In this document: positions 28,582 through 36,196 of the stretch, in pieces
Layout of the letters: the number at the start of each line of letters is the position of its first letter
Position numbering within the stretch: the stretch's first letter is position 1
Source: an uncultured Clostridium sp.
Lineage (GTDB): Bacteria > Bacillota > Clostridia > TANB77 > CAG-508
Direction: 5' to 3'
NCBI GenBank assembly: GCA_947653235.1
Contig: CANTGH010000006.1
Coordinates: 1 to 64,000, forward strand
Length of the DNA stretch: 64,000 bases
Made by a program: the position numbers and the translations under genes
The notes under the pieces: generated by a model
The model's input: only the letters and a program-made list of their open reading frames with translations
Databases searched by the model: none
Told to the model about the DNA's origin: nothing

Positions 28582-28610
28582 TTGAAAAGTCATGTAAAAT
28601 ATGGTAAAAT
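28582..28610 (+). promoter_or_regulatory. Promoter for the 28696 gene
   Basis: TTGAAA, 17 bp ending ATGG, TAAAAT. Confidence 0.6.
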
Positions 28611-28695
28611 ATTCACATAATTGAATAATCTTGCTAATAAGCAAGTTTTGAATATAGTAACTTTTAACAATGATTATTGTAAAGGAGGAAGATTT

Positions 28696-28959
28696 ATGCT
28701 TGTTTTGAAAGAGGTTTTTATCTTATTTTTGATTCTTTTCATGGTAGTAAGCTTCGTTTTTTTTGCTTTAAGCCATGCACCATCTAAAAAGAATAAAACC
28801 ATAAAAAGAGCTAAAATGCGAAGATGGAGTACAATATTTATTATAGTAACAACAATGATTGTTATTTTATCTGTATCACAGCCAATATTAGCATGTAGTA
28901 TAGTATTATCATTTGTATTACTAGATATGGCTTTTAGCAAAATAATAGAAAATCTTTAA
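28696..28959 (+). CDS. Small two-TM membrane protein
   Basis: Starts at ATG 28696 behind AAAGGAGGAAGATTT. The 87-residue protein has two hydrophobic helices (about 5-26 and 46-80 with a short break) and a basic loop (SKKNKTIKRAKMRR). Function unknown. A TTG 75 bp upstream in the same frame has no binding site. Confidence 0.6.
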   Translation: MLVLKEVFILFLILFMVVSFVFFALSHAPSKKNKTIKRAKMRRWSTIFIIVTTMIVILSVSQPILACSIVLSFVLLDMAFSKIIENL

Positions 28960-29019
28960 TAAGTATACATCGGCTTTAAGTAGCCTGTGTAAATACACAA
29001 TTGAAAGGAGATTTTGTTT

Positions 29020-29325
29020 ATGAAAGAAAATCGATTTGAAGGTGAAGTAACAAATGTGGAACAACAAGAAGATGGATGGTATCGGATGCATATAACCTCA
29101 CCATATTCTAGTGAGGTATATGAAGTGAAGATATCATAATTAGTACTTGAACTTATCAACTATAACCTTGAAAAATGCAAGGAAACTAAACCAGATGAGA
29201 AATTACTTTCAATGCCAGCTAACATTTATCTTTCTGAAGAAGATTCAAGTAAACTTGAAATTGTCTTTACTGAACCTATGTTGTATTCTATATGTTTTGT
29301 TTGTCGTAGTGTAATAAAAATTTGA
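29020..29325 (+). pseudogene. Short ORF interrupted by TAA, island relic
   Basis: From ATG 29020 (behind TTGAAAGGAGATTTTG) the frame codes for about 39 residues, hits TAA at 29137-29139, and stays open for a further 61 codons to TGA 29323. A +1 or -1 repair is not obvious; a single nonsense change of a roughly 100-residue protein is the simplest reading. It also contains an in-frame CGG (29083). No family recognised. Confidence 0.5.
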
Positions 29326-29343
29326 TTTCATTAAACACAAATC

Positions 29344-29386
29344 AATCCTCTTACTTGTTGGTTATCAACTAGTAGGGGGATTTTCT
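29344..29386 (+). terminator. Probable terminator in the island
   Basis: AATCCTCTTACT / AGTAGGGGGATT stem (with G-U pairs) followed by TTTTC. The stretch from 29387 to 29672 holds no convincing gene; it contains one half of a direct repeat (29446-29485) and small A/T hairpins. Confidence 0.5.
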
Positions 29387-29445
29387 TATAGATTTGCTTG
29401 CAATTTGTAAAAATTATGATATACTTTAATAAATTGACTGGTATT

Positions 29446-29485
29446 TGTATCAATCGTCAAGAGAGAAAAGTTGTAGATAATTACG
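29446..29485 (+). repeat. Imperfect direct repeat, copy A
   Basis: TGTATCAATCGTCAAGAGAG, then AAAAGTTGTAGATAATTACG, matches copy B at 30031-30075 with small changes. They may be relic attachment ends of the decayed element. Confidence 0.5.
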
Positions 29486-29672
29486 ACTTTTTTCTAATTT
29501 ACTAATTTTTTTAGAATTTTTTTCTAATTGCATTAGAAAACTATATAAATATTAGCGATTATATTAATAAAAAGTTGGTATCTAATATTTAGGTATAGAG
29601 GAGTGGATTCTAAAATAAAAAATTACTGAAAATGTATTCAGTAGTTTGAATTATATTTATATAGTTTTTCTC

Positions 29673-29701
29673 TTGTTTTTTCAATATTTATATGGTACAA
29701 T
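29673..29701 (+). promoter_or_regulatory. Promoter for the 29764 gene
   Basis: TTGTTT, 17 bp ending ATGG, TACAAT. Confidence 0.5.
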
Positions 29702-29763
29702 AAGAAAGTAAATTTATTACTTGTTTAACTCGTAGGAATAATTATTTTAAGGAGGAAGGTAAT

Positions 29764-29958
29764 ATGATTATAGTTATTTTGTTTCTAAGTGCTTTAGGTG
29801 TTAGTGTAGTACTCACAATATATTTTATATTAAAAGAGAGTAATGACATTAAACTAAGCCAAAGTATTCTTTATTCATTCAGGCAAAAGGAAAATGATGG
29901 AGATTTAGATGAACTGATTGAATTTTCAAAAACACATGTTCACAAGTATAAAATTTAA
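29764..29958 (+). CDS. Small single-TM protein
   Basis: The 64-residue protein starts with an N-terminal hydrophobic helix (residues 2-23) and has a charged tail. AAGGAGGAAGGTAAT gives a strong binding site. Function unknown; enclosed by the two direct repeats and followed by a strong terminator. Confidence 0.55.
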   Translation: MIIVILFLSALGVSVVLTIYFILKESNDIKLSQSILYSFRQKENDGDLDELIEFSKTHVHKYKI

Positions 29959-29984
29959 ATGCTCAACTTTTTGAATAATAGCAA

Positions 29985-30031
29985 AAAACTAAAAAATGGT
30001 AGCCATAATATGGCTACCATTTTTTAGTTTT
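29985..30031 (+). terminator. Very long bidirectional hairpin terminator
   Basis: A perfect 21-bp inverted repeat (29985-30005 and 30011-30031, core ATGGTAGCCA / TGGCTACCAT, loop TAATA) with T and A tracts, serving the 29764 gene. Confidence 0.8.
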
Positions 30032-30075
30032 GCATCAGTCACTCAAGAGAGCCGAAAAAGTTGTAGATAACTACG
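30031..30075 (+). repeat. Imperfect direct repeat, copy B
   Basis: TGCATCAGTCACTCAAGAGAG followed by CCGAAAAAGTTGTAGATAAC and TACG. Pairs with copy A 585 bp upstream. Confidence 0.5.
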
Positions 30076-30090
30076 TCAACGGTTCCAACG

Positions 30091-30131
30091 AAAAATCCCA
30101 GACGATTTCAAACCATCTAGGATTTTTTTAA
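30091..30131. terminator. Terminator-like hairpin near the LytTR operon end
   Basis: AATCCCAGA / TCTAGGATT imperfect stem followed by TTTTTTT on the plus strand and preceded by A-rich DNA; it could stop transcripts from either side. It lies just before the end of the 30151 gene. Confidence 0.5.
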
Positions 30132-30150
30132 AATGAATATTTATACAAGA

Positions 30151-30408
30151 TTAATACAACCCATTAGCTTCTTCTTGCGTAATCAAATTTTGCTCTAATG
30201 AAAAATCAACTTGATTTCTTCTTTTAATAGGATCTTCAACATTTTTCAAATGTTCTATCAAATCAGCATGTCCATCAGAGATGGTTCCATCTTGATTGTA
30301 TAAATAATTTTCATGATGGGATGCTTTAAAAATTCCAAAAGCAATTGCTCCAATTGCTAAAATAATAATAAATACGATAAAAACTTTTTTATTTTTCATT
30401 TTTACCAC
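30151..30408 (-). CDS. Small membrane-anchored protein of the LytTR operon
   Basis: The 85-residue protein has an N-terminal membrane helix (about residues 7-28) and a soluble tail (SHHENYLYNQDGTISDGHADL, then a SHOCT-like Gln/Glu region). The C-terminal pattern QNLITQEEANGLY resembles short SHOCT-type tails but I cannot be sure. It overlaps the previous gene by 20 bp, so expression is coupled. Confidence 0.65.
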   Translation of the reverse strand: MVKMKNKKVFIVFIIILAIGAIAFGIFKASHHENYLYNQDGTISDGHADLIEHLKNVEDPIKRRNQVDFSLEQNLITQEEANGLY

Positions 30409-30676
30409 TCCTTTCTTTTATTTGATTTAATCTTTGGTTTAATTTATTGACCATACTTTTCTTATAAAGCATATAAACAAATGCGATTAGTAAAAACAAA
30501 GCAGTATAAAAAATAACAGTTTCAGCAAAACTCCAGTATAGATTTTGGACAAAATTTTCTTTTCCGCCGAGCCAATTCAAACATAAGGTTTTTGTGATTG
30601 AAAATATAAAATTAAAACCCACATTTCCCAAAACATAATAACCTAAAAAAGGCAAAAATAGTTTTCTAAATTTCAT
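30389..30676 (-). CDS. Two-TM membrane protein of the LytTR operon
   Basis: The 95-residue protein shows hydrophobic stretches near residues 8-28 and 50-70, then a basic tail. Not DUF3021 by eye, though it sits where that family often follows a LytTR regulator. Start AUG behind GGAGGATTTAAA, directly after the regulator gene. Confidence 0.65.
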   Translation of the reverse strand: MKFRKLFLPFLGYYVLGNVGFNFIFSITKTLCLNWLGGKENFVQNLYWSFAETVIFYTALFLLIAFVYMLYKKSMVNKLNQRLNQIKERSGKNEK

Positions 30677-30677
30677 T

Positions 30678-31133
30678 TTAAATCCTCCTTTCTTCTAAAT
30701 AATCTAAAACATCTCTAATTTTTCTTCTCGAAACAGGTTGCACAGAACCATCTAGAAATTTTACAATAATTTTTCCTGTTTCTCCTAAATCAAAACATGC
30801 CACTTGTGCAATATTAATTACACAACTTTTTGAAATTCTTAAGAAATTCGAATTCATTTTTTCTAATTCATACAATTTACTTTTAATCTTAAATTCTTCT
30901 TTAATGGTTTTGCAATAATTGTATTTTTTGTCACTATAAAAATACAAAATGTCATCAATTGCAATATTTTTAAATTCATTTTCGTGAGTTACGATTGCTT
31001 TTGTTTTGCTAAATTCTTCAATATATTGCACGAGTTCTGTTAAAATTTGACTTTCTTCAAATGCTTCAATTTTTATAGTAAATTCATTTTCAGAAAATTT
31101 GGGATGAATTACTTTTTCAATCTTAATTTTCAT
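30678..31133 (-). CDS. LytTR-domain transcriptional regulator (stand-alone)
   Basis: The 151-residue protein ends in a LytTR DNA-binding domain: ENEFKNIAIDDILYFYSDKK, then NFLRISKSCVINI, and a final DGSVQPVSRRKIRDVLDYL. There is no receiver domain. LytTR proteins bind direct repeats in promoters. Start is set at ATG 31133 behind CTAAGGAGAAAG; a longer upstream frame has no binding site. The two small membrane genes behind it probably form its signalling or target partners. Confidence 0.85.
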   Translation of the reverse strand: MKIKIEKVIHPKFSENEFTIKIEAFEESQILTELVQYIEEFSKTKAIVTHENEFKNIAIDDILYFYSDKKYNYCKTIKEEFKIKSKLYELEKMNSNFLRISKSCVINIAQVACFDLGETGKIIVKFLDGSVQPVSRRKIRDVLDYLEERRI

Positions 31134-31377
31134 AACTTTCTCCTTAGCCTTATTATACAATATTACGCCTATTTTTTCAATAAAATAAGCATAAGAGGTC
31201 ATATTTTGGGATAAACGGAGTAAAAATCGAATAAAATGCTTGCCAATACAGGAAAAATGTGGTATAATAACAAATATTGCCATAAGGTAAAATAAAAGTT
31301 CCTTAAAAAGTATTTTAAAACAAGGGACAGCAAGAAGTTGCACAAAAAATATGAATCAAATGAAAGGAGCAGTTTTT

Positions 31378-32073
31378 ATGAAAATGTTAATTTTGGTAAT
31401 TGTATGGGAAGTGGTAGCATTAGGTTTGTTGTTTTTGGGGTGCTTTAGTAAGTATAAGCACAAAAATTGGATAAAAGAATGGATTTCTTATCCAGTTGTA
31501 GCATTATGGATTGTTTTTGCTATTATATGTAGAACAGAGTTCATTATTTTTGAAATGATGCTGGGGCTTACTGTTTTTACAATATTTCTGTTATTGGAAA
31601 AAAGGCAAAAAGGCGAGAAAATATATGCAGCACACATCCTTATATTGGTTCTGCAAATGGTGTGTGAAATACTTACATGTAGAATTAGCCAAGAACGGTG
31701 GAACCAAAATATTCAAATTTCTGATGAAACAATGATAAGTGGAACCGTAGAAGAATTTCCAATTCCACAGGGGTTTGAACCTTCAGATACAGAATTTGTT
31801 TGTGTGCAAAACCAAAAAACGTATACTTTATTTTACATAAATAATTATAAAATTTATGAAATAGAGAGTTTTGAAAATTTACAACAAGTTTATATAATGG
31901 AAGAAGGAAAAACGCCCTATATCCAAAAGACAGAGACGGTCTACTTTGAAACAGATTACAATTTTCAGGCGTATGAAAAACCAACGACAGAACCAGCATT
32001 TACAGAAACTATCTGGGAATTATATGTTCCCAAAGGCAGTTTGAAAGAATATTGTAATATAAAAAAAGAATAA
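31378..32073 (+). CDS. Membrane protein of unknown function; in-frame CGG
   Basis: The 231-residue protein starts at ATG 31378 behind GAAAGGAGC (an ATG at 31351 has no binding site). It has about three hydrophobic segments in the first 100 residues then a soluble domain (FYINNYKIYEIESF, YVPKGSLKEYC). Codon 31696-31698 is in-frame CGG followed by an open frame of about 125 codons that looks like real protein; a +1 shift there would stop 13 codons later. So here CGG seems to be read as an ordinary codon, the main exception to the shift rule. Confidence 0.7.
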   Translation: MKMLILVIVWEVVALGLLFLGCFSKYKHKNWIKEWISYPVVALWIVFAIICRTEFIIFEMMLGLTVFTIFLLLEKRQKGEKIYAAHILILVLQMVCEILTCRISQERWNQNIQISDETMISGTVEEFPIPQGFEPSDTEFVCVQNQKTYTLFYINNYKIYEIESFENLQQVYIMEEGKTPYIQKTETVYFETDYNFQAYEKPTTEPAFTETIWELYVPKGSLKEYCNIKKE

Positions 32074-32080
32074 TGGTCAA

Positions 32081-32108
32081 AAGAAGCTAGGGAAACCTAG
32101 CTTCTTTT
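32081..32108 (+). terminator. Terminator with GAAA tetraloop
   Basis: AAGAAGCTAGG / CCTAGCTTCTT stem around GAAA, followed by TTTT. Confidence 0.75.
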
Positions 32109-32147
32109 GGTAGAATCTTACAAAATCTGTCCAATCCCACTAAAAAC

Positions 32148-32240
32148 TTGACATAATACAAAAAATATGATATAATAAAAGGTGAGGGTCTATTTTTAGA
32201 AATAATAAAAAGTCAGTTTTTCAAAAACTGACTTTTTTGT
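32148..32240 (+). ncRNA. Promoter plus short terminated transcript (small RNA), copy 2
   Basis: TTGACA (32148) - 17 bp - TATAAT (32171), AAAAGGTGAGGGTC, TTTTTAGAAATAAT, then a 15-bp hairpin (core AGTCAG / CTGACT) and a T run. The 5' part matches copy 1 at 16696. No plus-strand gene follows: the next gene, htrA, is convergent and shares the hairpin as its terminator. This supports a free-standing RNA of about 60 nt. Confidence 0.6.
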
Positions 32241-32242
32241 TT

Positions 32243-33538
32243 TTACCAATTGAAGAAGTCGAAAATTGAACCATTATTTTTTGGTGTATTACTATTATTT
32301 CGGTTGAATAAAGAATCTTCGATTTCTTCATTTGTAGCAGAAGTTTCTTGTTTGGCTGGCGTTTCTTCTAAAGTAACATTTACCTCGATTGTTTCACCAT
32401 TTCTAAAAATTGATAAGCTGATTGTTTCGCCAATGTTATGCGTATTTTTTTCTCTATTTAATTCGTTGACATTTTTGACCTCAACACCAGCAACTTTTGT
32501 AATGACATCACCTTTTTGCAAATTTGCTTTGCTGGCTGGAGAATTATTTTCTACGGTATATACATAAACACCAGTTGGCAGATTGTATCGTTTGGCTGTA
32601 TCTTCATCTACTGTGACTGGAGAAATACCAAGATAAGGTCTTTTTACAGTTTGATATTTGATAAGTTGTTCAACAATATCGGTTGTTGAATTAATTGGAA
32701 TAGCAAACCCAATTCCTTCTACGCCAGTTCCAGAAAGTTTTAGGGTATTAATTCCAATGACTTCTCCATTGCTATTGACCAACGCTCCACCACTGTTACC
32801 AGAATTGATAGCAGCATCGGTTTGCATACAAGTATATTCCGTGCCAGCTCCGTCATCAACTGTACGATTAACAGCACTAATAATACCTGATGTAACGGTA
32901 CTTTCAAATCCAAGTGGACAACCAATTGCCATAGCAAATTCACCCACGTGAACATTATCTGAATTACCTATAGTGGCAGGAATAAGATCAGATGCTTCTA
33001 TTTTGATAACGGCTAAATCGGTATAAGCATCGGTTCCAATGATTTGAGCTTCATATTCAGTAGGGTCATTGTAAAGATTAACTGTCATATTACTTGCTTC
33101 TTCAATCGAATAATAGGAAGAAGAACTTTCAGTGGACACAACATGATTATTGGTGATAATATAACCATCTTCACTAATAATAATACCAGAACCAGTTGCC
33201 TCTGCTTCACTTGCTCCGAAAACCGAATTAATTGAATATTTAATTTTAATTCCGACAATCGAAGGTAAAACTTTTTGAGCAACTGCTACAGAAGTGTCAG
33301 AATATTCTACTAAATCCACTAATTCTTTTGAAATTTCAGAAGAAGAGGTACTGGTTTTCCAGTTTGTGGCAGGTTGTGCCGAATTCAATAACTGATTTTT
33401 GATATTGGGTACTCCAAAACAAATTCCAACAACTAAGCTTGCTCCTAAAATACCTGATAAAAAAGGTGCCAAAAGATGGTTGAAATTTTTACTTTTTGGA
33501 AATTCCGATGGTTTAAAACTATTGTTAAAATCATCCAT
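32243..33538 (-). CDS. htrA: HtrA-type serine protease with PDZ domain, membrane-anchored
   Basis: The 431-residue protein has a short cytosolic N-terminus, one membrane segment (about residues 24-42), an S1C protease domain with His in ITNNHVV, Asp in YTDLAVIKI and Ser in NSGNSGGALV, then a PDZ domain (GISPVTVDEDTAKRYNLP, VITKVAGVEVKN). It acts outside the membrane on misfolded proteins. The C-terminal tail is Asn/Thr-rich. TATGGAGGCGATTAATT precedes the ATG. The window has no adjacent two-component system. Confidence 0.92.
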   Translation of the reverse strand: MDDFNNSFKPSEFPKSKNFNHLLAPFLSGILGASLVVGICFGVPNIKNQLLNSAQPATNWKTSTSSSEISKELVDLVEYSDTSVAVAQKVLPSIVGIKIKYSINSVFGASEAEATGSGIIISEDGYIITNNHVVSTESSSSYYSIEEASNMTVNLYNDPTEYEAQIIGTDAYTDLAVIKIEASDLIPATIGNSDNVHVGEFAMAIGCPLGFESTVTSGIISAVNRTVDDGAGTEYTCMQTDAAINSGNSGGALVNSNGEVIGINTLKLSGTGVEGIGFAIPINSTTDIVEQLIKYQTVKRPYLGISPVTVDEDTAKRYNLPTGVYVYTVENNSPASKANLQKGDVITKVAGVEVKNVNELNREKNTHNIGETISLSIFRNGETIEVNVTLEETPAKQETSATNEEIEDSLFNRNNSNTPKNNGSIFDFFNW

Positions 33539-33635
33539 AATTAATCGCCTCCATAAAATTAAAAATATAAGTATATCATACTCTAGAAATGAATGATTGG
33601 CAAGAGAAATATTGAAAAAAATTTTTCTGTTTCTC

Positions 33636-33664
33636 TTGAAAAAAATTCATTATATAGATATAAT
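33636..33664 (+). promoter_or_regulatory. Promoter of the prepilin-rnhB-phosphorylase operon
   Basis: TTGAAA, 17 bp, TATAAT. Confidence 0.7.
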
Positions 33665-33716
33665 ACAATCAATTGATTAAAATAATCTTAAAATCTAAAA
33701 TATTTTTGGAGGAATG

Positions 33717-34196
33717 ATGATAAAAAATAACAAAGGTATAACTATTTTAGCATTAGTTATAACAGTAATAATTTTAGCTATGTTGGTAGGAGTTTCCTTG
33801 AATTCTGGATATTCTGTTATCAACAATATGAGAGCTGGACGTATGATTTCCGATATGGTTTTAGTAAAAGCAAAAGTTCAAACAATTTATGAACAATATG
33901 AATTTAATGAAGAAAAAGGATTGATTGGTACGCGAATTGATAAAACAATGCTTCCATCTTTAATACAAACAGAAAAAGAAAGTATAAAAACTGCATTAGA
34001 CGACAATACGTGGTTTCAATGGGATACGAATACATTAATATCACAAGGTTTAGATTATAAATTATTAGGAGAAGGAGAATATTTTTACGTAAATTATAAA
34101 TATAGTGAAATTATTTATAGTAAAGGAACTATATATGAAGGACAAACGTATTATTCTTTAACAGGCTTAAATAATGCCTATAAAAATAGTCAATAA
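33717..34196 (+). CDS. Type IV prepilin-like protein without Glu5
   Basis: The 159-residue protein starts MIKNNKGITILALVITVIIL, a Clostridia-type prepilin signal with the cleavage after Gly7 and Ala rather than Glu at mature position 5. A short helical stem and a globular domain follow (LLGEGEYFYVNYKYSEI). Two adjacent ATG codons exist; the second (33717) is better spaced from TGGAGG. It heads the rnhB operon; the pairing with a nuclease gene is unexpected. A related protein is at 21220. Confidence 0.75.
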   Translation: MIKNNKGITILALVITVIILAMLVGVSLNSGYSVINNMRAGRMISDMVLVKAKVQTIYEQYEFNEEKGLIGTRIDKTMLPSLIQTEKESIKTALDDNTWFQWDTNTLISQGLDYKLLGEGEYFYVNYKYSEIIYSKGTIYEGQTYYSLTGLNNAYKNSQ

Positions 34197-34217
34197 AATG
34201 GAAAAGAGTTTATAAAA

Positions 34218-34848
34218 GTGAAAGAAAAAGAAATAGAAAGATTAAATTCTTTAAAAGAAGAAGAAAATAAATTATATGCGAATGAAAACATACATTATAT
34301 TTGTGGAATTGACGAAGCAGGTAGAGGTCCACTAGCGGGTCCAGTTGTAGTCGGAGCAGTAATTATGCCACAGGATTCGATGATAGAAGGAGTAAATGAC
34401 TCGAAAAAAATATCTGAAAAAAAACGTGAAAAACTTTATGAACAAATTACGCAAGAAGCTATTAGCTTTAGTGTGCGGAATTGTAGATCAAAATAAAATT
34501 GATGAAATAAATATTCTAAATGCTACTAAATTAGCAGTAAAATTAGCCGTTCAAGAGCTAGAGACAAAACCAGATGTCATCATGGTGGATGCTTTAACGA
34601 ATATGGATACATGTGGAATTCCTTATATATCTGTAATAAAAGGGGATGCTAAAAATTACTGCATTGCAGCAGCATCAATTATTGCCAAAGTAACAAGGGA
34701 TCGAATGATGAGACAGTGGGATGAAATTTATCCTATCTATGGTTTTGCTAAACATAAAGGCTACGGAACAGCAGAACATATCAGAATTATTAAAGAAAAT
34801 GGACCATGTATGTTACACCGAAAAACATTTATCAAAAATTTTATCTAA
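34218..34848 (+). CDS. rnhB: Ribonuclease HII, needs +1 shift at CGG
   Basis: RNase HII removes RNA primers and single ribonucleotides from DNA. GTG start 34218; ICGIDEAGRGPLAGPV carries the first catalytic Asp/Glu. At 34476 CGG breaks AISFSV-GIVDQNKID, where the family expects Gly; skipping C34476 restores KIDEINILNATKLA, then VDALTNMDTCGIP and KVTRDRMM...KHKGYGTAEH. Segments 34218-34475 plus 34477-34848, 209 residues, normal length. In the unshifted frame TAA follows six codons later. Confidence 0.92.
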
Positions 34849-34872
34849 AAGCACAAAAGAAAGGAAAAAAGT

Positions 34873-36174
34873 ATGGATATTAAAACAATTATTGCCAAAA
34901 AAAGAGATAAAAAAGAATTGACTGAAGATGAAATTCGATTATTTATTGGCAAATACAACAAAGATGAAATTTCTGAGGCACAAGCGGCCAGTTTACTTAG
35001 TTATATTTACCAAGCAGGAATGACGGAAAATGAAAGTGTATTTTTTGCTACAGCTATGGCAGATATGGGAGAAAAAATTAATTGGCAAGAAATAGAAAAA
35101 GATGTAGTAGACAAACATAGTACAGGCGGTGTAGGAGACAAAGTTACAATAATGTTAATGCCCATTATAGCAGCTCTTGGAATTCCAATTGCTAAAATCT
35201 CAAGTCGTGGCATGGGAATTGCAGGTGGAACGATTGATAAATTAGAATCCATTCCAGGTTATAATACGGAAATTTCAATTGAAACATTCAAAAACAATAT
35301 CAAGGAATATGGTGTTGGAATTTTAAATCAATCGAAAAATCTAAATCCAGTAGAAAATAAAATCTATAAACTCCGAAACGAAATTGCATGCACAGATTGT
35401 GTACCAATTATTGCAGCTAGTTTAATGAGCATTAAAATATCAACAGGAAGTAAAAAAATAGTTTTTGAAATCACTTACGGAAATGGAACCTATATCAAAA
35501 CCAAAGAACAAGCCAAAAAATTAGCCCGAATTTTAAAAAACATGGGAACTCGATTAAACAAAACAGTCATGTGTTTAATAACGAATATGGACGAACCTTT
35601 AGGCTATTCGATTGGTCACAATTTAGAAATGATAGAAGCTATACAAGGTCTAAAAGGAAAAATGTCTTGGGATTTGGGCGATGTTGTAGTCACTATAGGA
35701 AGTATGATTTTAGCATTGGCAACAGAAAATAAAAATTTAAAAGTAAATGAAGGAATTGTCAAAGAAGTATTAAGAAACGGAAAAGCCTATGAAAAATTTA
35801 TTCAAATGATAGCCGCTCAAGGAGGTAACACAAGTTATATTGAAAATATCGATTTATTTTCAAAAGCGAGGTTTGTTATGCCGGTATATAGTGCTGAAGA
35901 TGGTTATATTGAGAAAATTAGTGCAGATGTTATGGGTAGCATATCCCTATACTTAGGTGCAGGAAGAATGGGAAATGAACGCGAAATTGACCGAACAGCA
36001 GGAATTGTTTTAAACAAAAAAATAGGGGATTGTGTTAATTCTGGAGAAATTATCGCTTATATTCATACAAATGACGAATCAAAAGTATTAGGAGCAACCA
36101 AAAATCTACAAGATGCCTTTCAGATTACAAAACGTAAGGTTTTACCAACCTCAAGGATTGTAGAAATTATCTAA
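34873..36174 (+). CDS. Pyrimidine nucleoside phosphorylase paralogue with changed active site
   Basis: The 433-residue protein is in the thymidine/pyrimidine phosphorylase family (TP/PyNP) that splits nucleosides with phosphate. It keeps the phosphate loop DKHSTGGVGDKVT and GIAGGTIDKLES. However at the pyrimidine site the usual ALRD...ASxxxKK is KLRN...ASLMSIK, so the Lys that contacts the base (Lys190 of the E. coli enzyme) is Ile and the Asp after Arg is Asn. The next gene encodes a canonical copy. It may be inactive, changed in specificity, or a partner of the other copy. Confidence 0.85.
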   Translation: MDIKTIIAKKRDKKELTEDEIRLFIGKYNKDEISEAQAASLLSYIYQAGMTENESVFFATAMADMGEKINWQEIEKDVVDKHSTGGVGDKVTIMLMPIIAALGIPIAKISSRGMGIAGGTIDKLESIPGYNTEISIETFKNNIKEYGVGILNQSKNLNPVENKIYKLRNEIACTDCVPIIAASLMSIKISTGSKKIVFEITYGNGTYIKTKEQAKKLARILKNMGTRLNKTVMCLITNMDEPLGYSIGHNLEMIEAIQGLKGKMSWDLGDVVVTIGSMILALATENKNLKVNEGIVKEVLRNGKAYEKFIQMIAAQGGNTSYIENIDLFSKARFVMPVYSAEDGYIEKISADVMGSISLYLGAGRMGNEREIDRTAGIVLNKKIGDCVNSGEIIAYIHTNDESKVLGATKNLQDAFQITKRKVLPTSRIVEII

Positions 36175-36196
36175 AAATACAGAAGAGGAGAAAAAT

